Notes: a model not told the origin generated them from the letters alone. A stretch of 64,000 bases of DNA from Croceicoccus naphthovorans (GCF_001028705.1 NZ_CP011770.1:2793501-2857500); one strand, 5' to 3'. Shown: positions 35,168 to 44,915, numbered from the stretch's first letter. A program made the numbers and translations.

Positions 35168-35324
35168 TTTCGTCTCCTTTCGAAGACACGCTCAACCAGC
35201 CCTGGCAGCCCTTTCAGCCAGGCTGGCTTTGGAATCACGTGTCGTTGAAGTGCGCGCGCCTACAGCGGGGCGCGACAAAAGGCAAGCGTTGTGAGCAAGG
35301 TCAGACCCGTAGGCCGTGCCAGGT

Positions 35325-35525
35325 TCATTCCATCGCGAAGAGGATGAACCACGCCAACGCCGATCCGCCCACGAACAGCATCCACGACCATGGGAACGAC
35401 ACCGTATGGATCGTCATGTTGTGCACGTAAAGCGCACCGCCGGTAGTGCCGCCGTTCATCAGGATCATCGAAACGATCCATGAAAAGAGCGCGCCGGGCA
35501 CAATCGATTTGTACAATGCTATCAT
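35325..35525 (-). CDS. Small membrane protein, hypothetical
   Basis: The 66-residue protein has two hydrophobic spans (GALFSWIVSMILMNG and SWMLFVGGSALAWFILFAM). ATG 35525 (MIALYKSIVPGALFSW) is chosen because GGGAAGC precedes it. No family was recognised. It stands alone between rpmI and a gamma-glutamylcyclotransferase-like gene. Confidence 0.65.
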   Translation of the reverse strand: MIALYKSIVPGALFSWIVSMILMNGGTTGGALYVHNMTIHTVSFPWSWMLFVGGSALAWFILFAME

Positions 35526-35651
35526 GCTTCCCAAGCCTGACAATTCGCGTCTGGTCGTGCGCCAGTCTCGGCCTGCAGGGTTAACATTTCGCTTATGAAC
35601 TGCCGGAAACGGCCAATTGTCACGATTTATACCGTGCGGTGACAGGTTCGA

Positions 35652-36071
35652 TCAGAACCCGTTGCGACCGTTCAGGATCGCATTTCCGCTATTCGCCAGC
35701 CAACCGAGAAAATCGCCATCGGCAATCGCCACCGCGCCTTTTGGCAGCGGCCCGCGCCAGATCCACGCCTGCGCCACGGTGGTGCCGTCCGCAGTCCGCG
35801 CGCGCATCGCCTTGCGCCGGTATTCGTGCCCCTCGTACCGGTCGAGCCGAGCCACGTCGCGCCGTTCCAGCGCGCACTCCGCCACCACGCCGCGCACCCG
35901 GCCCGGCCCGCGCAGCAACGCGGGGTACCAGCCTTGCGTCGAGGGAATCGCATAGATCACGCCCGGCACCGTGGCGGGCTGCACTTGCGACACACGCTCA
36001 TGCAGCCAGCGGCCTTTCGCGGTATCCGCCTCGCCCATCAGCGTACCGTAGAGGAAAAGCTGCATCGTCAT
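35652..36071 (-). CDS. Gamma-glutamylcyclotransferase family (AIG2/YtfP-like) protein
   Basis: The 139-residue protein has the N-terminal substrate-loop motif LFLYGTLMG and the catalytic Glu in LDRYEGHEYRRKAMR, followed by the TVAQAWIW strand and GDFLGWLANSG. This fold cyclises gamma-glutamyl-amino acids to 5-oxoproline; small bacterial members are less certain in substrate. Two ATGs (36071, 36065) are equally plausible. It lies about 36 bp downstream of hisN on the same strand. Confidence 0.88.
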   Translation of the reverse strand: MTMQLFLYGTLMGEADTAKGRWLHERVSQVQPATVPGVIYAIPSTQGWYPALLRGPGRVRGVVAECALERRDVARLDRYEGHEYRRKAMRARTADGTTVAQAWIWRGPLPKGAVAIADGDFLGWLANSGNAILNGRNGF

Positions 36072-36107
36072 GTTTTGTCGAGATCCGGTTCAGGGCGTGG
36101 CGAAACG

Positions 36108-36890
36108 TCAGTGGTGGCAGGTCAGCGCCTCAACCACGTCCTCCAGCCGCGCCGGATCGCCCAGCGCGATGACATGGCCGTCGCTGTCGGCGTTCAGCGG
36201 ATCGCCGTTCCAGTCCGCCATCGTGCCGCCCGCACCCTCGACCACCGGGATCAGGGCGGCGAAATCATAGAGTTTCAGCCCCGCCTCGCACACCACGTCC
36301 AGCTGCCCCGATGCGAGCATTGCGTAGTTATAACAGTCGCCGCCCATCACCATCCGTTTGTGATCGGTCTGCGCGGCCAGCGCCATGAAGTGCTCGCCTT
36401 GGTGATCGTCGAAATAGTGCGGCCCGGTCGTGGCCAGCGTCGCGCCCGACAGTTCGCGACAGGGGCGTGTGCGCGTTTCCGCGCCGTTGAACAGCGTGGG
36501 CATGCCCATCGCCCCGACCCAGCGTTCGCCGCTGATCGGCTGATCGATGATCCCGACCAACGGCCAGCCATCGACCATCAACGCGATCAGGGTGCCGAAT
36601 ATCGGGCGGCCCGCCAGAAAGCCCGCTGTGCCATCGATGGGGTCGAGCACCCACTGGCGGCTGGCCCCGCTGCGCTCGTTACCGAATTCCTCGCCGATGA
36701 TGCCGTCGCCGGGCCGTTCGGTGCCAAGGATCGCGCGCATCGCCTTCTCCGCCTCTCGGTCGGCGATGGTCACGGGCGTGGCGTCGCCCTTGCGGTCGCT
36801 GTCCAGCGCGGTGCGGAAATGCGGGCGGATCGCCGCCCCCGCCGCATCGGCAAGGCGGGCGGCTAGGGCAATGTCGTCGGTCAGGTTCAT
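36108..36890 (-). CDS. hisN: Histidinol-phosphatase, inositol-monophosphatase type
   Basis: The 260-residue protein belongs to the Mg2+-dependent inositol monophosphatase family. The metal motif IIGEEFGNE, the DPIDGTAGFLAGRPIFGTLIA block (seen as VLDPIDGTAGF) and the late YDFAALIPVVEGAGG are present. The R-x-F and HYF positions follow the HisN rather than the SuhB subgroup, which dephosphorylates histidinol phosphate in histidine synthesis. ATG 36890 is chosen as the start of MNLTDDIALAARLADAAG. Confidence 0.85.
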   Translation of the reverse strand: MNLTDDIALAARLADAAGAAIRPHFRTALDSDRKGDATPVTIADREAEKAMRAILGTERPGDGIIGEEFGNERSGASRQWVLDPIDGTAGFLAGRPIFGTLIALMVDGWPLVGIIDQPISGERWVGAMGMPTLFNGAETRTRPCRELSGATLATTGPHYFDDHQGEHFMALAAQTDHKRMVMGGDCYNYAMLASGQLDVVCEAGLKLYDFAALIPVVEGAGGTMADWNGDPLNADSDGHVIALGDPARLEDVVEALTCHH

Positions 36891-36935
36891 GACGCTTGCC
36901 CTCGCCGTGCCAGCGGCGGCGGTCAACCGGATTCG

Positions 36936-37355
36936 TTACTCCGCCGCATCGGCTTCATTATCGCACGGCACGAGGATGCGTTCGGGCTGGCCCTTGACGT
37001 GAACGCGAAAGACGATAGCGCGCGCTCCTTCCGGCCCGCCGATGGGTTCATGGATCGCGCGCGGGGCGATCACATAGCTCTGGCCAGTGCCCAAAACCTG
37101 ATCGGGCTTGCCTTCCTCAACCTGCGTCGCGCTGCCCTCTATCACGTAGAGAAATTCCTCGCCCGGATGATAATGGCGCGGAACCTGCACGCCAGCCGGA
37201 ATGATGACGTCGGAGATGATGACTTCCAGTTCCGGCGCTGCAGCGACGGGCGCACGCAACATCTCGTTCGAACCGGGTGGCATGTCGTGCCCTTCGTGCG
37301 CCTGTGCAGGCACGGCGAAGATCGCCAGCATGAATGACAGGACAGCGATGCGCAT
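36936..37355 (-). CDS. Secreted cupin-domain protein
   Basis: The 139-residue protein has a signal peptide (MRIAVLSFMLAIFAVPAQA) and then a His-containing HEGHDMPPG. A cupin barrel follows with the metal motifs PRHYHPGEEFLYVIEGS and APRAIHEPIG: two His and one Glu in motif 1 and one His in motif 2. It should bind a metal in the periplasm. The substrate is unknown. GGAAAG precedes ATG 37355. Confidence 0.88.
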   Translation of the reverse strand: MRIAVLSFMLAIFAVPAQAHEGHDMPPGSNEMLRAPVAAAPELEVIISDVIIPAGVQVPRHYHPGEEFLYVIEGSATQVEEGKPDQVLGTGQSYVIAPRAIHEPIGGPEGARAIVFRVHVKGQPERILVPCDNEADAAE

Positions 37356-37394
37356 AGTCTTTCCCCAGATCGACAACGGGGGGAAAGAATAGCC

Positions 37395-38330
37395 TTAGTC
37401 AAACAACGAAGAAACAGAGCTTTCGTCGGCAATACGCCGGATCGCTTCACCGATCAGCGTCGCGATGGAAAGGACGCGGATCTTGTCCGATTCCTTCGCC
37501 GCCTCGGTCGGCAGGATCGTGTCGGAGATGACGAGTTCGGTCAGGGCCGAGTTCGACACCTTGGCCACCGCGCCGCCCGAAAGCACGCCGTGGGTGATAT
37601 AGGCGACGACCGACTTGGCACCTTCGTCCAGCAGGGCCTGCGCCGCGTTGCACAGTGTGCCGCCCGAATCGATGATGTCGTCGATGAGGATGCAGTGGCG
37701 GCCCTTTACGTCGCCGATGATGTTCATCACCTCAGACTCGCCGGGGCGGTCGCGGCGCTTGTCGACGATGGCCAGCGGCGCATTGTCCAGCCGCTTGGCC
37801 AGCGCGCGGGCGCGAACCACGCCGCCGACGTCGGGCGATACGACCATCAGGTCCTGATCGCCATAGAGCGCCTGAATGTCTGCCGCCATCGCGGGCGCGG
37901 CATAGAGGTTGTCGGTCGGAATATCGAAGAAGCCCTGGATCTGCCCGGCGTGCAGGTCGACGGCCAGAACGCGGTCGGCCCCCGCCGTGGTGATCAGGTT
38001 GGCGACCAGCTTGGCCGAAATCGGCGTGCGCGGTCCGGGCTTCCGGTCCTGACGCGCATAACCGAAATACGGGATGACCGCCGTGATCCGCTTGGCCGAC
38101 GCGCGCTTTAGCGCATCGATACAGATCAGCAGTTCCATCAGGTTGTCGTTGGCCGGAAAGCTGGTCGACTGGACGATGAACACATCCTCGCCGCGCACGT
38201 TCTCATGGATTTCGACGAAGACTTCCTCGTCCGCGAAACGGCGCACGCTGGCGTCGGTAAGCGGCTGTTCGAGATAGCCCGCGATGGCCCGCGCCAGCGG
38301 CAGGTTCGCATTGGCCGACATGATCTTCAT
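37395..38330 (-). CDS. prs: Ribose-phosphate pyrophosphokinase
   Basis: The 311-residue enzyme makes PRPP from ribose 5-phosphate and ATP for nucleotide, histidine and tryptophan synthesis. Blocks: [21 protein letters not shown] (seen as [10 protein letters not shown]), [10 protein letters not shown], the flexible catalytic [18 protein letters not shown] region, and the PRPP-binding [18 protein letters not shown]. The length is normal. It lies close to hisN, which fits histidine and nucleotide needs but may be coincidental. Confidence 0.97.
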   Translation of the reverse strand: MKIMSANANLPLARAIAGYLEQPLTDASVRRFADEEVFVEIHENVRGEDVFIVQSTSFPANDNLMELLICIDALKRASAKRITAVIPYFGYARQDRKPGPRTPISAKLVANLITTAGADRVLAVDLHAGQIQGFFDIPTDNLYAAPAMAADIQALYGDQDLMVVSPDVGGVVRARALAKRLDNAPLAIVDKRRDRPGESEVMNIIGDVKGRHCILIDDIIDSGGTLCNAAQALLDEGAKSVVAYITHGVLSGGAVAKVSNSALTELVISDTILPTEAAKESDKIRVLSIATLIGEAIRRIADESSVSSLFD

Positions 38331-38460
38331 CGCTTCGCTCCGTCCTTTAGAATCGCCCGATCACCTTGCCGGGCAGCCCTAGCGGCGAGTCCCGCGATTG
38401 CAACAATCGAGCGCAGGCAGACGGTGGATTAGAGGGCTGTCAGCCCGCCAACCGCGTTCT

Positions 38461-39432
38461 TCAACCGTGGTGGTGTTCGCCCCGGACCCAGCGGACGGTA
38501 CCCGACGATGCGCGCATCACCACGCTCTCGGTCGTCATCTTGCCGCCCTTGAACTTCTTCACGCCGTCCAGCAGCGATCCGTCGGTCACGCCCGTCGCGG
38601 CGAAGATGCAGTCGCCCTTCGCCAATTCGGTCAGGTCGTAGATCTTGTCGAGGTCGGTGATACCCCACTTGCGCGCGCGCGCGCGTTCATCATCGTTGCG
38701 GAACAGCAGCTTGCCCTGGAACTGCCCGCCGACACAGCGCAGCGCGGCGCAGGCCAGCACGCCTTCGGGCGCGCCGCCCGAACCCATGTACATGTCGATG
38801 GTGGTTTCGGGATCGGTCGTCGCGATCACGCCGGCCACGTCGCCGTCGCCGATCAGCACCACGCCGCAGCCGATGCCGCGCAATTCGGCGATCAGCTCCT
38901 CGTGCCGGGGCCGGTCGAGCACGCAGACGATGATCTCGCTGGGCTGCACGCCCTTGGCCTCTGCCACCGCCTTCACGTTTTCGGTGGGCGATTTGCTCAG
39001 ATCGAGAATGCCCTTGGGGTATCCGGGGCCGACTGCGATCTTCTGCATGTAAACGTCGGGCGCGTTCAGCAGGCAGCCCTCTTCGGCCGCGGCCAGCACG
39101 GCCAGCGCATTCGGCCCGGCTTTTGCGGTGATCGTCGTGCCTTCCAGCGGATCGAGCGCGATGTCGATCTTCGGACCCTTTCCGATCGCGCCGCCGACCT
39201 TCTCGCCGATATAAAGCATCGGCGCTTCGTCGCGTTCGCCTTCGCCGATTACGACGGTGCCGTCCATGTACAACTCGTCAAACGCCTTGCGCATCGCTTC
39301 GACCGCTGCGGCATCCGCCGCCTTTTCGTCGCCGCGCCCGATCAGGTTCGATGCGGCAATCGCCGCCGCTTCGGTCACGCGGACCATTTCGAGGACGAGA
39401 ACGCGATCAAGGACGTCGCTGGCTGCTGGCAT
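38461..39432 (-). CDS. glpX: Fructose-1,6-bisphosphatase, class II (GlpX)
   Basis: The 323-residue GlpX enzyme dephosphorylates fructose 1,6-bisphosphate in gluconeogenesis. Metal and substrate motifs: VVIGEGERDEAPMLYIGE, IDIALDPLEGTT and the later GSGGAPEGVLACAALR. The coding strand includes a GCGCGCGCGCG tract near 38668 that leaves the reading frame intact. It is followed, upstream on the same strand, by hom with a gap of about 97 bp. Confidence 0.95.
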   Translation of the reverse strand: MPAASDVLDRVLVLEMVRVTEAAAIAASNLIGRGDEKAADAAAVEAMRKAFDELYMDGTVVIGEGERDEAPMLYIGEKVGGAIGKGPKIDIALDPLEGTTITAKAGPNALAVLAAAEEGCLLNAPDVYMQKIAVGPGYPKGILDLSKSPTENVKAVAEAKGVQPSEIIVCVLDRPRHEELIAELRGIGCGVVLIGDGDVAGVIATTDPETTIDMYMGSGGAPEGVLACAALRCVGGQFQGKLLFRNDDERARARKWGITDLDKIYDLTELAKGDCIFAATGVTDGSLLDGVKKFKGGKMTTESVVMRASSGTVRWVRGEHHHG

Positions 39433-39529
39433 GTGTCTAATTCCCCAATTGAATGCGGCGATGGCCGTAACCTTGGCGTCCCGCGTTGTCTATCGGAGGC
39501 AGGCGGCCTGCCCCTTATGCGCTACAGGC

Positions 39530-40867
39530 TTATTGTTTCAGGATGTGCATCACCAGCGGCTCTTCGGTCAGGCTGTCGGACCCGGCCAGCAGTTCCAGCG
39601 CGCGTTGCACGCCGCTTTCCTGTCCTTCGTGCGTGACCATGGCGACCATGACCGACCCTCCCTTGTCCTCACCCATCTGGATGATGCTTTCAATCGAAAC
39701 GCCCGCATCGCGCATTGCCGCGGTCAGTTCGGCCAGAACGCCGGTGCGGTCGGCTACCATAAAGCGCAGGTAGGCTTTGCCCGAACGGCTGCCCGCCTCT
39801 GCCGGAACGGTCGGGTCGAGTTCGGATACGGGGATTGAGAACGGCGGATCGATCTCGTTCTCGCTCTCCCAAAACCGCGCGATATCGATGATGTCGGCAA
39901 CCACTGCGCTGGCCGTCGGGCCGTCGCCTGCACCCGCGCCTTGAAACAGCAAGCGGCCCGAGAAGTTGCCTTCGGCCACGACAGCGTTGGTCGCGCCGTC
40001 GACATGGGCCAGCGGGTGATCCTTTGGTACGAGATAGGGATGCACACGCTGAAACAGGCGGTGCTTGCCGTCCACGGTATCTTCTACCCGGGCCATGCCG
40101 ATCAGGCGGATGACATAGCCCAGCGAATCGGCCTGTGCGATGTCGGCGGCGGCAAGGCGGCGAATGCCGTCAGTGCTGACCGCGGCGAAATCGAGTTCGG
40201 TGCCGAACGCGATGGAGGCAAGGATCGACAGCTTGTGCGCGGCGTCGATGCCATCGATGTCAAAGGTGGGATCGGCCTCGGCATAGCCCTTGGCCTGCGC
40301 CTCTGCCAGCACGTCGCCGAAATCGCGGCCGGTGTCTTCCATCGTCGAGAGGATATAATTGCAGGTGCCGTTGAGGATGCCGTAAACGCGCTCGATATAG
40401 TTCGCGGCGGCCCCTTCGCGCAGACCCTTGATGACCGGGATCCCGCCCGCGACAGCAGCCTCGAACCGCATCGGCACGCCCGCCGCCTCGGCATCGCGCG
40501 CCAGGCCGAGGCCGTGATGCGCGACCATTGCCTTGTTCGCGGTGACGAAGGCCTTGCCGCCCGCAATCGCCTTGCGCGCCAAGGTCAGCGCCGGACCGTC
40601 CGACCCGCCGACCAGTTCGACCACGACATCGACGTCGCTACGCCCGGGCAGCGCGGTCATGTCGTCTTCCCACGCATAGCGCGACAGGTCGACGCCGCGA
40701 TCCTTGCCGCGATCGCGCGCGCTGACGGCTACGATCTGCAACCGGCGACCGCAGCGGCGTTCGATCAGGTCGGCGTTGGTCTCGATCAAGCGGATCACGC
40801 CCGCGCCAACGGTTCCAAGGCCCGCAAGGGCCAGGCGCAGGGGTTCGGTCTTGGTCGCTTCGGTCAC
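39530..40867 (-). CDS. hom: Homoserine dehydrogenase
   Basis: The 445-residue enzyme reduces aspartate semialdehyde to homoserine. An N-terminal NAD(P) Rossmann motif (ALAGLGTVGAGVIRL) is followed by a catalytic domain (GILNGTCNYILSTMEDTG, YAEADPTFDIDGIDAAHKL) and a C-terminal ACT domain (about 365-445), which usually gives threonine feedback control. The sequence layout is standard for the monofunctional form. Confidence 0.97.
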   Translation of the reverse strand: MTEATKTEPLRLALAGLGTVGAGVIRLIETNADLIERRCGRRLQIVAVSARDRGKDRGVDLSRYAWEDDMTALPGRSDVDVVVELVGGSDGPALTLARKAIAGGKAFVTANKAMVAHHGLGLARDAEAAGVPMRFEAAVAGGIPVIKGLREGAAANYIERVYGILNGTCNYILSTMEDTGRDFGDVLAEAQAKGYAEADPTFDIDGIDAAHKLSILASIAFGTELDFAAVSTDGIRRLAAADIAQADSLGYVIRLIGMARVEDTVDGKHRLFQRVHPYLVPKDHPLAHVDGATNAVVAEGNFSGRLLFQGAGAGDGPTASAVVADIIDIARFWESENEIDPPFSIPVSELDPTVPAEAGSRSGKAYLRFMVADRTGVLAELTAAMRDAGVSIESIIQMGEDKGGSVMVAMVTHEGQESGVQRALELLAGSDSLTEEPLVMHILKQ

Positions 40868-40965
40868 GCTTCGTCTCTCGCAAATGCTGCCACGCGGGGC
40901 AGCCCCCGCCGATTCAGCGGTGCGTTAGGCGAGGCGCGCCCGGAAAGCCAGAGGCGCGCGAAAGG

Positions 40966-41820
40966 TCAGAAGACGCGCTGGCGTCCACAAGCACCAAGCT
41001 GACGCACGACCAGCGCATAATCGCGGGCTGCGGCCGCGCGCATCGCCGGATCGGTCGCGATCTGGGCAGAGGCGGGCAATTGCTGCGGCAAGGCGCAAGC
41101 GAGACGATACCATGCCAGCGTGTTCGGCGCGGGCGGCCCGGCATCGGGGTTGACCAGCTCGCCCAGCGAAAGGCCCCATCGCGGCGGCTGGCCCGGGCGG
41201 GTCAGCACCGCGATCGAGGCCGGTTCGCCGTCGGCAGTCTCCAGGAAAATCTGCGTCTCGCCCTCTCCGGCAAGGTTGCCGGGCGTGTGCAGCGCATCGC
41301 GCACGCCGGTCACTTCGGGCGCGGCATCGGCGGACAGCGTCTGTTGCAGCAATCCGCGCAGGCGTTCTTCGCCCACCAGCCCGATCGGAACTTGCCCATC
41401 GGGGGCGACCAATTGGATCTCGCCGGGCCGCCCGGCGACCGGCCGCGCGAAAAGAACCATCGTGCTTTTTTTGAAATTCGGCATGCGCCCGCGCGAATCC
41501 AGCTTTACGTCCGCCAGATATTTGATCTTGCCCCCGATGGGCGAATTGCCTGCCAGCAACCGCTCGGTCTCCGCCTCGACATAGGCGCGGGTCCACCCCT
41601 CTCTCACCGGGCCGGTGCGGTCCTTGTCCAGCTCTACCGCCTTTTTCACTTTCACCACCACGACCATTGGCGCGGCCGTCGCCAGATCGGCCAGATCGGC
41701 ATAGGGAATGGCAGAAATCTGCGACGAATCGGACTGGGCCAGTGCAGCATTGGGCGCAGCAATCGCGGGCAGAATCGCCAGCGCGGCGGCGGCGGAGAGG
41801 GCGGATCGGGTCATTTTCAT
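40966..41820 (-). CDS. Secreted protein of unknown function
   Basis: The 284-residue protein has a signal peptide (MKMTRSALSAAAALAILPAIAAP, cleaved near NAALAQ). The mature chain contains VVVVKVKKAVELDKDRTG and a repeated theme of charged strands, and ends QLGACGRQRVF. Two C-terminal Cys (YRLACALPQ and LGACGRQ) could pair. No known domain was recognised. ATG 41820 is chosen because the preceding frame is Cys- and Arg-rich and not a signal. Probably periplasmic. Confidence 0.75.
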   Translation of the reverse strand: MKMTRSALSAAAALAILPAIAAPNAALAQSDSSQISAIPYADLADLATAAPMVVVVKVKKAVELDKDRTGPVREGWTRAYVEAETERLLAGNSPIGGKIKYLADVKLDSRGRMPNFKKSTMVLFARPVAGRPGEIQLVAPDGQVPIGLVGEERLRGLLQQTLSADAAPEVTGVRDALHTPGNLAGEGETQIFLETADGEPASIAVLTRPGQPPRWGLSLGELVNPDAGPPAPNTLAWYRLACALPQQLPASAQIATDPAMRAAAARDYALVVRQLGACGRQRVF

Positions 41821-42242
41821 CGGTATGGGTATTCTCACAACTTGCGTGTGCACAGGATGAACGGTTTGCGTCCCGCCACATGCGAACGCAGGAGAAATCC
41901 CGCATTTCGCCCGTGACGCCACCGGTCCGACAGGTAACGCAAAACGTCGTGAATCGGTCCTTAATCGACAAAGGGTTTGCGCCATACGATCTTCGACGCT
42001 AACAATCGCAAAAAAAGGGGCTGGACGTGATCCGGCTCAAACTCGATTGCGTGTTCAACGGGCAAGACGAATGGTTCCGATCGATCGTCGAAATCCGGTA
42101 GTACGCACCCGAACACAGACTCTGGCAGGGTGGAACAATTTGAGGCGATACGGGTCGGTACTGCTGTGCCGGTCCGTGCGTTTGTGGGAGCTTGTCCACC
42201 CCCGGGCAGTTCCAGTGGAGTAACTTGGAGTAATGCATCTGC
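41821..42242. other. Divergent intergenic region upstream of tonB
   Basis: About 420 bp lie between the minus-strand secreted-protein gene and tonB. Nothing convincing as a gene was seen; short frames here lack ribosome-binding sites. GTGGAG and GTAACTTGGAG lie just before the tonB ATG. Regulatory sites for both neighbours, possibly iron-dependent, are expected here, but I could not recognise a Fur box by eye. Confidence 0.5.
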
Positions 42243-42899
42243 ATGGCCTACGCTGACCAACAGATGAGCGGGAGCAAGGTTACCGCGCTTATCATCGTCG
42301 CGCTGATTCACGTCGCGGCTCTCTATGCTCTCGTCACCGGGCTGGCCTATGAGGCTGTCCAGAAGGTGAAAGAGACGGTGACCGCGGTGAACATCTCGGA
42401 ACCCCCGCCGCCACCGCCACCCCCGCCGCCGCCGCCGCCGGATGATGTTCCGGTGCAGCCGCCGCCACCCGTGGCACCCCCTCCGATGGTCCAGATCACG
42501 CGCCCCGCGCCGCCGATCCAGACGATCCCCAACATCCCGCCGCCGGCCCCGGTCGTTACGCGGGTTCCGCCGCCGGCTCCGCCGCCACCGCCCGTGGTGT
42601 CGAAGGCCCGTGGCGTCAGCCCGGACAACCAGCGCCGCTGGGCAGGCCGGATTCAGGAAAACTATCCGAGCCGCGCCCTGCGCAACGAGGAAGAGGGCCG
42701 TGTCGGCGTCAACGTCACCGTCGGTCCCGACGGTCGCGTCTCGGCCTGCTCGGTGACGAGCTCGAGCGGATCGTCTTCGCTGGACGAAGGTGCCTGTGAC
42801 GGTATGCGCCGTTACGCGCGCTTCAATCCTGCTTTGAACGACGCCGGTAACCCGATTTCGTCGAGCTACTCGACGACCATCGTTTACCAGCTGAACTGA
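42243..42899 (+). CDS. tonB: Energy transducer TonB
   Basis: TonB spans the periplasm and transmits proton-motive force from ExbBD to outer-membrane receptors. The 218-residue protein has one N-terminal span (about 13-35), a Pro-rich spacer with 13 consecutive prolines (residues 54-66) and many PP pairs, and a C-terminal TonB domain with NYPSRALRNEEEGRVGVNVTV, ACSVTSSSGSSSLD and RRYARFNPAL. SVTSSSGSSSLD replaces the usual VVESSG block loosely. It is the first gene of the tonB-exbB-exbD cluster, with a terminator before exbB. Confidence 0.94.
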   Translation: MAYADQQMSGSKVTALIIVALIHVAALYALVTGLAYEAVQKVKETVTAVNISEPPPPPPPPPPPPPDDVPVQPPPPVAPPPMVQITRPAPPIQTIPNIPPPAPVVTRVPPPAPPPPPVVSKARGVSPDNQRRWAGRIQENYPSRALRNEEEGRVGVNVTVGPDGRVSACSVTSSSGSSSLDEGACDGMRRYARFNPALNDAGNPISSSYSTTIVYQLN

Positions 42900-42906
42900 T
42901 CTTTTC

Positions 42907-42942
42907 GGGGCGGGACCACCGGACGGTGCCCGCCCCTTTTCG
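42907..42942 (+). terminator. Stem-loop with T-run between tonB and exbB
   Basis: GGGGCGGGA and its complement GCCCGCCCC enclose ACCACCGGACGG and are followed by TTTTCGTTT. It would end or attenuate the tonB message, so exbB may have a separate promoter or a lower level. Confidence 0.8.
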
Positions 42943-42984
42943 TTTAGAACCAACAAGCCCGTTTAGATTAAAGGATATCCCGTA

Positions 42985-43758
42985 ATGCTCATCGAAATCC
43001 TGGCCGCGGCGGCCGACGCCGCCCCGCAGAACAAGTTCGGCTTCGCCGAAGCGCTGGAGCAAGGCGGTTTCATCGCCTATGCCACTGTCGTGATCCTCGG
43101 CATCATGTCGTTCGGTTCGTTCTACATCCTCTTCGTAAAGTGGTTCGAACAGAACAAGATCCTGCGTCAGGGTCGTGAAGTGCGCACCTCGTTCTGGCGC
43201 GCCAACTCGCTGCGCGAAGGCGCTGGCAAGCTCGAGAAGAACTCGGCCTATCGCCAGATCGTCGACGACGGCATCGCCGCTGAAGAACAGCACTCGAAGA
43301 TGACCGACAGCCTCGAGGCACATGACTGGTTGCATGGTTCGCTCGAACGTTCGGAAGCGACAATTAACGCCCGCCTCGCCGGCGGTCTGCCGTTCCTCGC
43401 CACCGTGGGTGCGACCGCGCCGTTCATCGGCCTGTTCGGTACCGTTGTCGGTATCTACCGCGCCCTGATCGCCATCGGCATCGCCGGTTCGGCCTCGATC
43501 GACAAGGTTGCCGGCCCCGTCGGTGAAGCTCTGATCATGACCGCGCTCGGCCTGCTGGTCGCGGTTCCGGCCGTGCTTGCCTACAACTACCTGCAGGCGC
43601 GCAACAAGCGCATTGCAGAGCAGCTGCATGGCTTCTCGACCGATGTTCTGGCGAACATCAACTCGAAGGGTGGCGTGAAGCCCGCGGTCGTCGCTCCGGC
43701 GGCTGCCAAGAAGCCCGCTCCGGCGACCACCGCCGCGGGTGCCCAGGTCAAGAAGTAA
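42985..43758 (+). CDS. exbB: Biopolymer transport protein ExbB (MotA/TolQ/ExbB family)
   Basis: ExbB forms the pentameric proton channel scaffold for TonB. The 257-residue protein has three spans (about 28-48, 130-150 region and 175-200), and the family block GGLPFLATVGATAPFIGLFGTVVGIYRAL, seen here as LATVGATAPFIGLFGTV. Near the third span VGEALIMTALGLLVAVPAVLAYN is diagnostic. A C-terminal tail rich in Ala, Pro and Lys (about 30 residues) is an extension. AAAGGA lies before ATG 42985. Confidence 0.94.
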   Translation: MLIEILAAAADAAPQNKFGFAEALEQGGFIAYATVVILGIMSFGSFYILFVKWFEQNKILRQGREVRTSFWRANSLREGAGKLEKNSAYRQIVDDGIAAEEQHSKMTDSLEAHDWLHGSLERSEATINARLAGGLPFLATVGATAPFIGLFGTVVGIYRALIAIGIAGSASIDKVAGPVGEALIMTALGLLVAVPAVLAYNYLQARNKRIAEQLHGFSTDVLANINSKGGVKPAVVAPAAAKKPAPATTAAGAQVKK

Positions 43759-43848
43759 GCCGGTTCGGCCCCTGCGCGCAGCTGCGTGGGGGCCGCCGAC
43801 TTCGGCCCGTCAGGGCCGCTTGGGCAAATTACGAGATAGGATGAGATA

Positions 43849-44376
43849 ATGGCGATATCTGCGGGATCCGGTGGCGGCGAAACGCCGATGTCGGACATCA
43901 ATACGACCCCGCTCGTCGACGTGATGCTGGTTCTGCTGATCATCTTTCTGATCGCGATTCCAGTCGCAATCCAGTCGATCGAGCAGTTGAAGATGCCGGT
44001 CATCGTGTCGGAAGAATCGAAGGACAAGGTCGAGAACCTGCTGGTTTCGATCACGTCGACCGATGCGAACGGCGTCAGCCCCGGCGAACCGGGATATTCG
44101 GGCGCATCGCGCAATGGCGAGTGCCGGGTCTACCTCGGCGCGACCCCGGTCGATTCCGAGCTGCTGAACAAGCGTGCCTTCGACCGTCTGGACGCGATTG
44201 TCCAACGTGAAGGCATGGATGCACTGGTCGACGATCCGGACAAGATCCCGCAGGTGCACATCCGCGGCGACGTGAACGCCCCGTGGAAGTGCGTGGCGGG
44301 TACGATCTACCAGATCCAGATGGCCGGCTTCCCGACCGTCGGCTTCATTTCGACCCCGGTCGATCCGAACGCCTGA
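43849..44376 (+). CDS. exbD: Biopolymer transport protein ExbD, copy 1
   Basis: The 175-residue protein has the N-terminal span and proton-carrying Asp in DINTTPLVDVMLVLLIIFLIA (written here as PLVDVMLVLL), followed by a periplasmic domain with two Cys-containing blocks (GECRVYLG, WKCVAGTIYQ). This domain is longer and less like the other two copies. It ends FPTVGFISTPVDPNA. It starts 90 bp after exbB and AGGAT-like GGATGAG precedes the ATG. Confidence 0.92.
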   Translation: MAISAGSGGGETPMSDINTTPLVDVMLVLLIIFLIAIPVAIQSIEQLKMPVIVSEESKDKVENLLVSITSTDANGVSPGEPGYSGASRNGECRVYLGATPVDSELLNKRAFDRLDAIVQREGMDALVDDPDKIPQVHIRGDVNAPWKCVAGTIYQIQMAGFPTVGFISTPVDPNA

Positions 44377-44404
44377 CGTCCGGCTAATTTAAGGAGAAAC
44401 CCCC

Positions 44405-44872
44405 ATGGCAATGTCAGGCGGCAAGGATGATGGCTCGCCGATGATGGAAATGAACACGACGCCGTTGATCGACGTCATGCTCGTTCTCCTCATCATGTTC
44501 ATCATCACCATCCCCGTGGCGACCCACGCCGTGAACATCGATCTGCCTCAGTCGACCCCCCCGACGGACCAGGTCGTGGTCAACCCGATCAAGAACAAGG
44601 TCGTGTTGACGCAGACGGACGAGATCCTGTGGAACGGCACACCGCTGTCGCAGGGTCAGCTGCTGAACGTGATCCAGCAGTCGCTCGCCCTGCCGGTCGA
44701 ACCGGAACTGCAGTTCCAGCCCGAAGAGTTCGCCAGCTATGAGCTGTCGGCACAGGTGCTGAAGATCATCAACGGTTCGGGTGCGACGAAGTTCGGCTTC
44801 GTCGGTAACGAACAGTTCCGCGAATTCGGTGCCGGTCCGGCGGGTGTGAACCCGACGACGCACACCGAGTAA
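44405..44872 (+). CDS. exbD: Biopolymer transport protein ExbD, copy 2
   Basis: The 155-residue protein has the span PLIDVMLVLLIMFIIT, with the conserved Asp, and a periplasmic domain ending GATKFGFVGNEQFREFG, typical of ExbD. It lies 28 bp after copy 1 with AAGGAG before ATG 44405. It is clearly closer to copy 3 than to copy 1. Confidence 0.93.
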   Translation: MAMSGGKDDGSPMMEMNTTPLIDVMLVLLIMFIITIPVATHAVNIDLPQSTPPTDQVVVNPIKNKVVLTQTDEILWNGTPLSQGQLLNVIQQSLALPVEPELQFQPEEFASYELSAQVLKIINGSGATKFGFVGNEQFREFGAGPAGVNPTTHTE

Positions 44873-44915
44873 GCGCAGTTTCCCGCCGGGTCAGACCGGC
44901 AGGAAATCGCAAGAG

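Noticed and set aside
38660..38690. GC dinucleotide tract in glpX as a phase-variation site
   Set aside because: Only about five to six GC pairs, in a GC-rich coding frame, with no frame disruption.
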